Origin: Candidatus Kuenenia stuttgartensis
Lineage (GTDB): Bacteria; Bacteroidota; Bacteroidia; Chitinophagales; Chitinophagaceae
Assembly (NCBI GenBank): GCA_943330835.2
Contig: CALQJH020000004.1
Location: forward strand, 1-24,324
Length of the DNA: 24,324 nt
Reading direction: 5' to 3'
The position numbers and the translations under genes were made by a program. The notes beneath the pieces are model-generated. The model was not told where the DNA came from, ran no database searches, and saw only the letters and a list, made by a program, of their open reading frames with translations. How positions within the stretch are numbered: position 1 is the first letter of the stretch; the number at the start of each line of letters is the position of its first letter. Positions 8,165-16,060 of this stretch are shown in pieces.

Positions 8165-8564
8165 TGCAAAACTAAAACTCATTGAGGAGTTAACTAACAA
8201 CACCTTCGTAATGCTCAAACCATCTCCGGTTCAGGGTATTGGAGTTTTTGCCATAAGAAATATCAATAAAGGTCAGCGTAGTCTTTTCTCACAAGACAGT
8301 TCAGAGTGGATAAAAATCCCTAAAGCTGAGATAGAAAATTTACCGGAACATAGTCGCTTTTTGGTGGAGAATCATTGTTTGTATGATGATGACCATTATT
8401 ACGTTCCTGAATATGGTTTCAAGATGATTGATCCTGTGATTTTCATCAATCACTCAGACATTCCAAATATTAAGTCTATTGACGAGGGTATGGATTTTGA
8501 GGCCCTTCGTGATATTCTTGAAGGGGATGAATTGTTTGTTGATTATGGAGAAATCGTGGAATGA
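8157..8564 (+). CDS. Stand-alone SET-domain protein (putative protein lysine methyltransferase)
   Basis: A 135-residue protein consisting of little more than a SET domain. Visible signatures are the N-terminal GIGVFA (27-32, SAM-binding loop), INHSDIPN (97-104, equivalent to the NHSxxPN motif that forms the pseudoknot) and EALRDILEGDELFVDYG (115-131), which holds the catalytic tyrosine Y130. There are no pre-SET or post-SET cysteine clusters. SET enzymes transfer a methyl group from SAM to lysine side chains. In bacteria small SET proteins are scattered, and most have no known target. The start ATG at 8157 lies inside the end of the preceding methyltransferase gene. I am sure of the fold, not of the substrate. 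Confidence 0.85.
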   Translation: MGNAKLKLIEELTNNTFVMLKPSPVQGIGVFAIRNINKGQRSLFSQDSSEWIKIPKAEIENLPEHSRFLVENHCLYDDDHYYVPEYGFKMIDPVIFINHSDIPNIKSIDEGMDFEALRDILEGDELFVDYGEIVE

Positions 8565-8661
8565 TTTGTATAGGCTGGAATACTTAATTGTCTTGTTCTT
8601 TTTAATGTTGAAAATATTATTTCGGTAATAGTCATACAAATCTTACTATTGTCAAATAGTA
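8563..8661. repeat. Nested inverted repeats between the SET gene and the TonB-receptor gene
   Basis: Two perfect inverted repeats fill this spacer. GATTTGTAT (8563-8571, overlapping the stop codon) pairs with ATACAAATC (8634-8642). Right after it, TACTATT (8644-8650) and AATAGTA (8655-8661) form a 7-bp stem with a GTCA loop, 20 bp before the receptor start. The outer pair may mark the end of the upstream transcript; the inner hairpin would lie in the promoter or leader of the receptor gene and could be an operator. Function is not shown. Confidence 0.35.
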
Positions 8662-8681
8662 TTTAACCAATATTTCAAAAA

Positions 8682-11432
8682 ATGAATTATTCCCTTCGCC
8701 TTTTAGGCATTTTTGTATGCTTAAATTTATTGTTTATTAACGTACATGCCCAAAATAAAGCGCTCTCAGGAAATGTAAAAAATGCTCAATCAAAAGAAAA
8801 TGTTGCCGCAATATCGGTAACAGTGAAAGGCGAGGGTATCGGTACCTTTACAAATGAAAAGGGAAATTTCTCCATCAACGTAAACTCCTTTCCTGCAACT
8901 CTTGTATTCTCTTCTGTTGGTTTTGATGATATGGAAATGACTGTAACGGCTTCCTCTACTAAACTGGAAGTGTCATTGAGTCCTTCTACTAAGCTTGGGC
9001 AAGAAGTGGTAATTTCTGCTTCTCGTGTTCCGGAAAAAATACTAGAATCTCCTGTTTCCATTGAGCGTGTAAATGCTGCTGCGATCAGAAATACGGCGTC
9101 TGCAAATTATTACGATATCGTTGCAAATTTGAAAGGGGTAGACATTACTACGTCTTCTCTTACTTTTAAAACACCAACGACTCGTGGGTTTAATGGAAGT
9201 GGGAATACCCGATTTAATCAGCTGGTAGATGGAATGGATAACCAGGCTCCGGGTCTGAATTTTCCTGTTGCATCATTAGTAGGATTGAGTGAATTGGATA
9301 TTGATAATTTGGAATTGCTTTCAGGAGCTTCATCTGCTTTATATGGTTCTGGTGGTATGAATGGAACTTTATTAATGACGAGTAAAAATCCGTTCAAATA
9401 TCAGGGGTTGTCGGTACTTGTAAAAGAAGGGATGATGAATGTTGATGGAAAAAACCAGGACCCTTCATTATTTCATAATTTTATCTTTCGATATGCAAAG
9501 AAAATTTCAGAGAAGTTTGCGTTTAAATTTAATGCCGAAATTTTACAAGCCAAGGATTGGTTAGCAGTTGATTATAGAGATTATGCTAGGTTGGCTACCG
9601 GAGGTAATCCAAAAGCAGGTACAAGAGCGTCTGATCCTAATTATGACGGGGTTAATGTATATGGAGATGAAACCACAACAGATATTAGACAAATTACATC
9701 ATCGGTTCCTTGGTTAGCGAATCTTCCCGCAACACCAATTTTTGTATCACGTACGGGTTATACCGAAAAGCAAATTGTAAATCCCAATACCATTAATTTC
9801 AAATTGGGTGGCTCCCTTCATTACAAGATAACTCCAAAAACGGAGGCTATCATTGCAGGCTATTGGGGTACAGGAAATACCACTTATTCCGGTAGTGAAA
9901 GATTTTCATTGGAAAAATTTGCCATGGGTCAATATAAAATCGAGTTGAATAATAAAGATTGGAACTTAAGAGCATTTACTACTCAAGAGAATTCAGGTAA
10001 TTCCTACAACACTACAGTTGCTGCAAGATTATTGAATGAAAGCTGGCAACCAAGTGTGAAATATGATGAACATGGGAATGTGATAGGAGGGTGGTATATA
10101 GATTACACTAAATCGTACATCAATTCAAAGCTGAATGGTGTAAGTGATGCTGATGCTCATACACTTGCTAGACAAGTTGCTGATTATGGTGATGTAGATC
10201 CAACTCACAGGCGACCAGAATATAATAGCGCTGCTTTCAAACATGCATTTGATTCTATACGATCACTTACATTGACTCAGGGTGGTGCAAAATTGGTTGA
10301 TCACTCGTCATTATATAGTGTTGATGGTAATTATAATTTAAGTAAATACACTGCTAAAATTGCTGATGTAATTGTTGGTGGGATGTTTAAAACCTATGTA
10401 TTAAATTCTGATGGTAATTTATTTGCAGATTCTCCCGGGAATCCTATATATGTTTCCGAATATGGTTTGTTTGCACAAGCTACCAGGAAACTGGGCGAAA
10501 AATTCAAGTTTTCATTATCAGGAAGGTATGATAAGAATGAAAATTTCAAAGGTAGGTTTACACCAAGAGCTACTGCAACTTATAAATTAGCAGAGTACAA
10601 CCATTTAAGAATTTCTTATCAAACAGCTTATCGTTTTCCTTCCAATCAACAACAATGGATTGATATGAATGTAGGTAGTGGAGTAAGGTTGTTAGGTGGT
10701 AATGAATACTTTGCAAAAAAATACAACTTCGATAAACAGCTGTATGATCTAAATAGTTTTAGTGTAGGAGCTACTCCAGAAAAATACAATTGGACCCAGT
10801 TAAAACCTGAAGCGCTTTCATCTTACGAGTTGGGATACAAAGGTCTCTTGATGGGCGGTAAATTATTAATTGATGTGTATGGATATTGGGGACAATATCA
10901 GGATTTTATAGGAAGAAAACTAGCCGTGCAATTTAAAGACACCACCCCAACAACGATGTCCGATACTACTAATCGTTATTTTTCACTTCCTATAAATACT
11001 TCAGATAAGGTACAGACTTTTGGTTTTGGATGTAGTGTTGATTATAGGTTGCCTAATAATTTTGCTATAGGAATTAATTTATCCTCTGATCAATTGAAGG
11101 ATGTTCCTGAAAATTTTGTTGCCTATTTTAATGCTCCAAAATATAAAGGGAATGCCTATATTTCGAATAGTGGATTCGGGCCTTCGAAGCGATTAGGATT
11201 TAATTTGTCATATAGGTTTCAACAATCAATGTTGTATGAAGGTGATTTTGCAACAGGAACTTTACCAGATGTACACAATATAGATTTGCAAGTGAATTTT
11301 AAATTGCCAAAATCAAAATCAATCATAAAATTGGGAGCAAATAATTTATTAAATTCCTACTATTATAATGCGATTGGAAATTCACATGTGGGGGGATTGT
11401 ATTACGTGAGCTTTGGGTATAATGTTTATTAA
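8682..11432 (+). CDS. TonB-dependent outer-membrane receptor with carboxypeptidase-like domain
   Basis: A 916-residue receptor. Residues 1-24 are a signal peptide (ending VHAQ). Residues ~28-103 form the carboxypeptidase-regulatory-like domain typical of Bacteroidota receptors (SGNVKNAQSKENVAAISVTV, GTFTNEKGNFSI, LVFSSVGFD). A plug domain follows (~106-236: EVVISASRVPEKILESPVS, GVDITTSSLTFKTPTTRGFN, ELLSGASSALYGSGGMNGTL), then the 22-strand-type barrel ending in LYYVSFGYNVY. It imports an unknown ligand using TonB-ExbBD energy. Compared with SusC proteins it is shorter and has no SusD gene beside it; instead a fasciclin-domain lipoprotein follows 115 bp downstream. The upstream gap has inverted repeats (8563-8661) but no clear -33/-7 boxes. 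Ligand class, for example siderophore, peptide or glycan, cannot be read from the sequence. Confidence 0.9.
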   Translation: MNYSLRLLGIFVCLNLLFINVHAQNKALSGNVKNAQSKENVAAISVTVKGEGIGTFTNEKGNFSINVNSFPATLVFSSVGFDDMEMTVTASSTKLEVSLSPSTKLGQEVVISASRVPEKILESPVSIERVNAAAIRNTASANYYDIVANLKGVDITTSSLTFKTPTTRGFNGSGNTRFNQLVDGMDNQAPGLNFPVASLVGLSELDIDNLELLSGASSALYGSGGMNGTLLMTSKNPFKYQGLSVLVKEGMMNVDGKNQDPSLFHNFIFRYAKKISEKFAFKFNAEILQAKDWLAVDYRDYARLATGGNPKAGTRASDPNYDGVNVYGDETTTDIRQITSSVPWLANLPATPIFVSRTGYTEKQIVNPNTINFKLGGSLHYKITPKTEAIIAGYWGTGNTTYSGSERFSLEKFAMGQYKIELNNKDWNLRAFTTQENSGNSYNTTVAARLLNESWQPSVKYDEHGNVIGGWYIDYTKSYINSKLNGVSDADAHTLARQVADYGDVDPTHRRPEYNSAAFKHAFDSIRSLTLTQGGAKLVDHSSLYSVDGNYNLSKYTAKIADVIVGGMFKTYVLNSDGNLFADSPGNPIYVSEYGLFAQATRKLGEKFKFSLSGRYDKNENFKGRFTPRATATYKLAEYNHLRISYQTAYRFPSNQQQWIDMNVGSGVRLLGGNEYFAKKYNFDKQLYDLNSFSVGATPEKYNWTQLKPEALSSYELGYKGLLMGGKLLIDVYGYWGQYQDFIGRKLAVQFKDTTPTTMSDTTNRYFSLPINTSDKVQTFGFGCSVDYRLPNNFAIGINLSSDQLKDVPENFVAYFNAPKYKGNAYISNSGFGPSKRLGFNLSYRFQQSMLYEGDFATGTLPDVHNIDLQVNFKLPKSKSIIKLGANNLLNSYYYNAIGNSHVGGLYYVSFGYNVY

Positions 11433-11547
11433 GTATTAAAACGTAAAATTAAACATAATAAAATGCGCATGTACGTTAACGTTATCAACAAATAAAAAGT
11501 ATTAAGCGCATAACATATTAAAATCGAAAAAAAATAAATGCATACGT

Positions 11548-12828
11548 ATGAAATATTTAACACAAATAATTAGGGCTGATTTGTTTTTGCCAATTATGTT
11601 TTTAATCATTACCACAACATCGTGTAACAAGGAGGTAGAACAATTTTCTGAAAATGTAATAACACCTGCAACTGGGCTTAAATTATTAGCAGAAGAGTTG
11701 CAAACTAATGCAGATGATAGTTTGTATTACAGAATGGTTGCAACTGCAGGTTTGACGGGGCTTTTGAGTGACAGTTCAAAGCATTATACTATGTTCGTGA
11801 CCAATAATCTGGGCGTTAAAATGTTTTTTAGTTTGCTATCTGGAGGAGCATTAAGTCCAACTGATAATGATGCTTATTTTTCGAATTATATTTCAACCAG
11901 TGATAGTAGTACAATAGTTAAATATAGAATGCTCATTCTATACAATACAATTCCTCAAGATGTTCGCTCAGCAGATATATCTAGCGCATTTCCGAATTTT
12001 GTTTACCCTACAGCTGTAAATCCTTCTCCCACAACAAATACATTAATAGGTCCAGTAATCAGATTAGCAACTTATCCAACTTCCAGAAATGGCGGGTGGT
12101 TAAATAATATGCCCATTACCGGATTGGATCAGTTGGCATTCAATGGGGTGATTCATCATACTGCTACAATAGTTGCTCCTGCTCAGGATTCTTTATGGAA
12201 TAGAATCAGTACTGATCCTGATTTAACTTATTTGAAAGCAGCAATTTTACGTGCAGATGTTGGTGTTTCAGCAGATTCAACTTTGCAACATTATTTAAGT
12301 ATGTTTGGGCCTGATTTTACCATTTTTGCTCCAGTCGATAATGCTTTTCGAGAGGCTTTAACATTACTAATTACACGAGGGATATTAGCCCAAGGGTTTG
12401 TTACCGACACAACGATTGCTCAAGGGTTAGCTTCAGGTTTGGCCTCAACTCCAGCAGTTTTCTCCAATCCACTTTTATCCGGAACTTTAACCCCAAAAAA
12501 TGTAAAGGGGCTTTTAGCTTATCATATATTAATGAACAGAGCATTTACCAATAATTTCCCAACAACAGAAACTGCATATCCTACTTTATTGAACTCAGGA
12601 GTGCCTCAACATCCCGGATTAAAATTGAAATGTATTTTTGGTGTAGTTCCTGGAGTACCATTCCCAATCGTTATTAGTGCTACATTAAAGGATGTTTTAA
12701 ACAATACCGCAAATTTGATCATAAATACTCAACCATTTACACCTAATCCTTTTGGAACAAGCGATCAGAATTTTATAAATGGAACTTTAAACAAAATAGA
12801 CAAAGTACTGTTACCTCAGAGCTTCTAA
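11548..12828 (+). CDS. Fasciclin (FAS1) domain lipoprotein
   Basis: A 426-residue lipoprotein. The hydrophobic N-terminus ends in ITTTSC with the lipid-accepting Cys at 26, followed by NKEVE. Two FAS1-like units follow. The first (~38-205) contains YRMVATAGLTGLL and YTMFVTNNLGVKMFF. The second (~215-424) has the conserved H1 motif FTIFAPVDNAFREAL (~256-270), LLAYHILMNRAF and the terminal NGTLNKIDKVLLP. FAS1 domains mediate adhesion or ligand binding at the surface, and in Bacteroidota such lipoproteins often stand next to TonB receptors. Here it follows the receptor at 115 bp on the same strand, so it is plausibly the surface-exposed partner of that receptor, taking the place a SusD protein would have. 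The spacer has small palindromes (ATGCGCAT 11463-11470, ACGTTAACGT 11473-11482). Confidence 0.85.
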   Translation: MKYLTQIIRADLFLPIMFLIITTTSCNKEVEQFSENVITPATGLKLLAEELQTNADDSLYYRMVATAGLTGLLSDSSKHYTMFVTNNLGVKMFFSLLSGGALSPTDNDAYFSNYISTSDSSTIVKYRMLILYNTIPQDVRSADISSAFPNFVYPTAVNPSPTTNTLIGPVIRLATYPTSRNGGWLNNMPITGLDQLAFNGVIHHTATIVAPAQDSLWNRISTDPDLTYLKAAILRADVGVSADSTLQHYLSMFGPDFTIFAPVDNAFREALTLLITRGILAQGFVTDTTIAQGLASGLASTPAVFSNPLLSGTLTPKNVKGLLAYHILMNRAFTNNFPTTETAYPTLLNSGVPQHPGLKLKCIFGVVPGVPFPIVISATLKDVLNNTANLIINTQPFTPNPFGTSDQNFINGTLNKIDKVLLPQSF

Positions 12829-12838
12829 GCTTATTTGC

Positions 12839-12882
12839 CTTTGTTGGTCTTATTTTTTTTGTTGTTCTTATGATCAACAAAG
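12839..12882. terminator. Bidirectional terminator-like hairpin between convergent genes
   Basis: CTTTGTTGGTC (12839-12849) pairs with GATCAACAAAG (12872-12882) over 11 positions with one G-T wobble. The loop is 22 nt and contains eight T in a row. It lies between the tail-to-tail fasciclin and glutaminyl cyclase genes and can form on either strand. Neither side has a strong T run directly after the stem, so efficiency is uncertain. Confidence 0.4.
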
Positions 12883-12900
12883 TATTAGCTAACTTAACTT

Positions 12901-13707
12901 TTACTTTACTTCAACCTCAAACATTTTCGGCCAGCGTTTGCCTGTAATGAAAAATCTTTTTGATATGCTATCGTATGCGATACCGTTAAGCACATCTGTT
13001 CTTCCTGAAGTAACATCGCTTTGTTGTAAGAGTCCGTTCATGGTTATTCTTCCTACTACATGTCCGCTTTCCGCATCAATTTTTACAATGAAATTGGTTT
13101 GATATACATTAGCGAAAATGAATCCATTTACATATTCCAATTCATTCAACATGTTTACAGCTCCCTGGTCATCTCTTACAGAGAGGGTGCTTTTTACTTT
13201 GAATGTTTCCGGGTCAACGAAGTAAAGATTAGCAGAGCCATCACTTATGATAAGGTCTTGGTTGTTGTGTGTAATTCCCCATCCTTCGTATGGCCAGTTG
13301 AATGTTTTGATAGGTTTGTCAACATTTGAAATGTTATACAAATACGCCATATTGCTTTCCCAGGTAAGTTGGTAAATTTTATCTTTGAAAATAGTAATCC
13401 CTTCTCCAAAAATATCACTGGTGCCCATAATGTGCTTTTTCTCTACGGATCCGGTTTTATGGTTGGTGATTCTTAATGAGGAATTTTCGTAATCTCCTGT
13501 GGCTTCATACATTTTTCCATTGAACAATTCTAGCCCTTGGGTATAGGCACTTGTATCGTGCGGGTATACGCTGATGATATTATAACTTAAATTTATTGGG
13601 GCGTCTATTCCTACATGCGGGGTTGCGATATCAGGGTCGTTATCTGGATTACTGCCTGAATTACAAGATGTTATAAAGAATGCCGAAAGTATAATTAGAC
13701 GATTCAT
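12901..13707 (-). CDS. Glutaminyl-peptide cyclotransferase (Glu_cyclase_2 type) lipoprotein
   Basis: A 268-residue protein that matches the plant/bacterial-type glutaminyl cyclase family, a five-bladed beta-propeller. Family motifs run in order: YTQGLELFNGKMYEATGDY (55-73), FGEGITIFKDKIYQLTW, YEGWGITHN, LIISDGSANLYFVDP, LNELEYVNGFIFANVY, VLNGIAYD and FFITGKRWPKMFEVEV at the end. The enzyme turns N-terminal glutamine into pyroglutamate, which protects exported proteins from aminopeptidases. The N-terminus is a short lipoprotein signal with Cys at 15 (FFITSC), so the enzyme should be anchored facing the periplasm. In Bacteroidota, signal peptidase cleavage commonly leaves an N-terminal Gln (as in AQ endings of several proteins here), so such an enzyme fits. 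It stands alone; a candidate -7 box lies at 13724-13731. Confidence 0.88.
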   Translation of the reverse strand: MNRLIILSAFFITSCNSGSNPDNDPDIATPHVGIDAPINLSYNIISVYPHDTSAYTQGLELFNGKMYEATGDYENSSLRITNHKTGSVEKKHIMGTSDIFGEGITIFKDKIYQLTWESNMAYLYNISNVDKPIKTFNWPYEGWGITHNNQDLIISDGSANLYFVDPETFKVKSTLSVRDDQGAVNMLNELEYVNGFIFANVYQTNFIVKIDAESGHVVGRITMNGLLQQSDVTSGRTDVLNGIAYDSISKRFFITGKRWPKMFEVEVK

Positions 13708-13723
13708 TACTTTGATTTAGGGT

Positions 13724-13731
13724 CAAAAATA
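13724..13731 (-). promoter_or_regulatory. Candidate Bacteroidota -7 box for the glutaminyl cyclase gene
   Basis: On the minus strand the bases read TATTTTTG, an exact match to the Bacteroidota -7 consensus TAnnTTTG, 17 bp ahead of the ATG. This would give a leader of about ten bases. No good TTTG -33 box is seen at the usual distance, so the call is weak. Confidence 0.3.
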
Positions 13732-13941
13732 CAAAACCATTTACAGTTGACTGAAAAAATAATTTTAAAATATTTCACAAAAAGCTTCCTTTCTAAAAAA
13801 TAAGTTTCTATTTTGTGTCCACCTCTGAGCCTATATTTATTATTACATCAATAATTAATGTTGCTCTTAATCCAACATTCAACCGATTTGCCAACTATTT
13901 TCCTTAATCATCCTATTTAAAGACTAGTCCATATCACATTG

Positions 13942-13968
13942 AAAAATGATTCAACATTGATCATTTTT
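13942..13968 (+). promoter_or_regulatory. AT-rich hairpin just before the metalloprotease start
   Basis: AAAAATGAT (13942-13950) and ATCATTTTT (13960-13968) form a perfect 9-bp stem with a 9-nt loop, followed by more T. It ends 14 bp before the ATG. It could be a translational control hairpin, an operator or a weak terminator. The 272-bp spacer upstream (13708-13979) shows nothing else I can name apart from the -7 box of the divergent gene. Confidence 0.3.
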
Positions 13969-13982
13969 TTAATAATATTTTG

Positions 13983-15209
13983 ATGAGATTATCTTTATTC
14001 ATGTTCTTCCTTCTGGTTGCCGTTTCGGGTTCTTTCGGACAAAGGGTTTGTGGTACTATAAAGTATGCAGCATCCAGTTCCAATAAAGAATTTCACAGCA
14101 ATCAATCTAATGCGGTATCCAGAGATACGTTGCCAGATGAAATCATTTCTATTCCCGTTGTTTTTCATGTGCTTTATAATAATGCCAGTCAAAATATAAG
14201 TGATGCACAAATTATGTCACAGCTTCAGGTATTAAATGAAGATTTTAGCAGATTAAATGCGGATGCTTCTAATACACCGAATGCATTTAAACCATTTGCA
14301 GCAGATGTCAGAATTAAATTCTGTATCGCCAGAGCAGATGCTTTAGGCAGACCAACAACTGGCATCATAAGAAAATATACCACTAACGTTAGTTATAATA
14401 TTGATGATGCTATGAAATCTTCAGCTGCTGGTGGTGACAATGCATGGGATGGCAATAGTTATTTAAATATTTGGGTTTGTAATTTATCAGGTCACAATTT
14501 GGGTTATGCAACACAACCAGGAGATCCTGCTGATAAAGATGGAGTTGTGATTCAATTTGATGCGCTTGGTAAAATTGGAAATCTCCAGCCTAATTTTAAC
14601 AAAGGAAGAACAGCCACTCACGAAATTGCACATTGGCTTGGGTTGAAACATATTTGGGGAGATAACGATTGTGGTAATGATGGTATTTATGATACACCTC
14701 AACAAAGTAATTACAATAATAATTGTCCTTCATTTCCGCAAATGAGTTCTTGCTCACCGAATTCAAATGGAGATATGTTTATGAATTTTATGGATTATAC
14801 GAATGATGGCTGCATGAATTTATTTACAAAAGGACAAAAGAATAAAATGAGAAGTCTTTTTGCACTTAATGGTCCGCGTAATTCATTTTTAAATTCAACA
14901 GCATGTGATAGTGTTACAGAGAGTGCAGGCTCACTTCCTACAACTTCAACTCCGGCAATACAGGAGGAAGCTTCACTCAGCATTTATCCTAATCCTATTC
15001 AACATGATGTAAATATTGTGGCTTTGAATGGATATGATTTGATAGGAAAAACTATTTTAATTTATAATTTAACCGGTGGCCTTGTTTATAAATCAACCGT
15101 TTCGACTGCTGTCAATAAAATAAATCTTTCCTTACTTTCCTCAGGAGTTTATCTTCTGAAAGTGGGGAACAATGAAGCCAAGAAAGTGTATAAAATAATT
15201 AAACTTTAA
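13983..15209 (+). CDS. Secreted M43-type zinc metalloprotease with T9SS sorting domain
   Basis: I start this at the ATG 13983 (an in-frame TTG lies directly before it); this gives 408 residues with a signal peptide MRLSLFMFFLLVAVSGSFGQ. The catalytic domain has the metzincin zinc motif HEIAHWLGLKH (H213, E214, H217, H223), then a WGDNDCGNDGIYDTPQQ region with the conserved Asp-Thr-Pro, and a Met-turn MNFMDY (M270, Y272). Together with DISDAQIMSQLQVLNEDF-like spacing before it, this is the pappalysin/cytophagalysin family M43. The C-terminal ~75 residues, from SIYPNP at 333, are a T9SS type A sorting domain ending in NNEAKKVYKIIKL. The enzyme should be exported to the periplasm by Sec, then secreted across the outer membrane and used as an extracellular protease. 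A terminator (15234-15270) follows. Confidence 0.92.
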   Translation: MRLSLFMFFLLVAVSGSFGQRVCGTIKYAASSSNKEFHSNQSNAVSRDTLPDEIISIPVVFHVLYNNASQNISDAQIMSQLQVLNEDFSRLNADASNTPNAFKPFAADVRIKFCIARADALGRPTTGIIRKYTTNVSYNIDDAMKSSAAGGDNAWDGNSYLNIWVCNLSGHNLGYATQPGDPADKDGVVIQFDALGKIGNLQPNFNKGRTATHEIAHWLGLKHIWGDNDCGNDGIYDTPQQSNYNNNCPSFPQMSSCSPNSNGDMFMNFMDYTNDGCMNLFTKGQKNKMRSLFALNGPRNSFLNSTACDSVTESAGSLPTTSTPAIQEEASLSIYPNPIQHDVNIVALNGYDLIGKTILIYNLTGGLVYKSTVSTAVNKINLSLLSSGVYLLKVGNNEAKKVYKIIKL

Positions 15210-15233
15210 CAAGTATCCCATCAATTTCTTGTA

Positions 15234-15270
15234 GACGTCGGAGTTTTATAGCTTCGACGTTCTTATTTTT
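15234..15270 (+). terminator. Rho-independent terminator of the metalloprotease gene
   Basis: GACGTCGGAG (15234-15243) pairs with CTTCGACGTT (15252-15261) over ten positions with two G-T wobbles, with an 8-nt loop TTTTATAG, followed by TCTTATTTTT. It lies 24 bp after the stop codon. Its T tract overlaps the candidate -7 box of the next gene. Confidence 0.65.
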
Positions 15271-15271
15271 G
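15264..15271 (+). promoter_or_regulatory. Candidate -7 box for the DUF4197 gene
   Basis: TATTTTTG matches TAnnTTTG exactly and lies 15 bp before the ATG at 15287. The -33 region would fall inside the terminator stem of the gene before, and no TTTG is seen there. The match could be a by-product of the terminator T tract. Confidence 0.3.
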
Positions 15272-15286
15272 CACAAATTATTTATC

Positions 15287-16054
15287 ATGAAGAAAATCGT
15301 TCTAATTTGTTTTAGTCTCTTGCTTACTCATGCCATTCATGCACAAGGTATTTTTGGCAAGATCAATCAGGCTATAAAAAAAGACAGTGGCTCCTCCGTT
15401 ATTAATCAAATAGCCAAACAAATTAGTTCAGATACAAAGGGCGCATCTTTATCTAATGAAGACATAATCAATGGTTTGAAAGAAGCACTTACCATCGGAA
15501 CAACTAACAGTACAAAAAAGCTGGGTGCAGCAGATGGTTTTTTTAATGATGCTGTGTTAAAAATTATTATGCCTGAAGAAGCAGAAAAAGTTGCAAGTGC
15601 AATGCGCCGAATTGGAATGGGCTCCTTGGTTGACAAAGCAGTTTTGTCAATGAACAGAGCCGCGGAAGATGCTACTGCTGGAGTAGGCGATATTTTTATT
15701 GACGCGATAAAGAAAATGACGATTACAGATGGACTTAAAATATTGAAGGGAGACAGTTCTGCAGCCACAAATTATTTAAAGGAAAATACATCGCAACAGC
15801 TTACAGAAAAGATTCGTCCGGTTATTGAAACGTCTCTAAAAAAAGTGAATGCTACAAAGTACTGGTCAGATGTTTTTTCCAACTACAATAAATTTTTTCA
15901 TCAAAATGTAAATACAGATCTTGCTGCTTATGTTGGGGGCAAAACTTCCGATGCAATTTTTTATACCATTAGTCAGGAAGAACATAAAATCAGAAAAGAT
16001 CCGGCCGCTCAGGTTTCTGATTTGTTGAAAAAGGTTTTTGGGAAAAGGGAATAG
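15287..16054 (+). CDS. DUF4197 domain protein, exported
   Basis: I chose the ATG at 15287, which gives a standard signal peptide (MKKIVLICFSLLLTHAIHAQ) and 255 residues; the TTG at 15269 would add six residues and is less likely. The mature part matches DUF4197: LSNEDIINGLKEALTIGTTNSTKKLG, then GFFNDAVLKIIMPEEAEKV, MNRAAEDATAGVGDIFIDAI, ITDGLKILKGDSSAATNYL and the C-terminal DLAAYVGGKTSDAIFYTISQ. The family is widespread in Gram-negative bacteria, is exported, and has no known function. It is predicted mostly helical. No operon partner is present: terminator 15234-15270 lies before it and a repeat array lies after it, facing the S46 peptidase gene. Confidence 0.88.
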   Translation: MKKIVLICFSLLLTHAIHAQGIFGKINQAIKKDSGSSVINQIAKQISSDTKGASLSNEDIINGLKEALTIGTTNSTKKLGAADGFFNDAVLKIIMPEEAEKVASAMRRIGMGSLVDKAVLSMNRAAEDATAGVGDIFIDAIKKMTITDGLKILKGDSSAATNYLKENTSQQLTEKIRPVIETSLKKVNATKYWSDVFSNYNKFFHQNVNTDLAAYVGGKTSDAIFYTISQEEHKIRKDPAAQVSDLLKKVFGKRE

Positions 16055-16060
16055 TGGTTG

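Noticed and set aside
7256..8564. Restriction-modification or DNA-methylation defence pair
   Set aside because: Neither protein has DNA methyltransferase motifs (no DPPY or PCQ) and there is no nuclease gene; the SET fold acts on proteins.
8454..8639. Minus-strand small gene between the SET and receptor genes
   Set aside because: Most of it overlaps the SET-domain 3' end in antisense; the protein is low-complexity Asn/Lys/Ile with no motif.
13060..13329. Plus-strand reading frame of 89 residues inside the glutaminyl cyclase gene
   Set aside because: Antisense shadow of a gene with clear family motifs.
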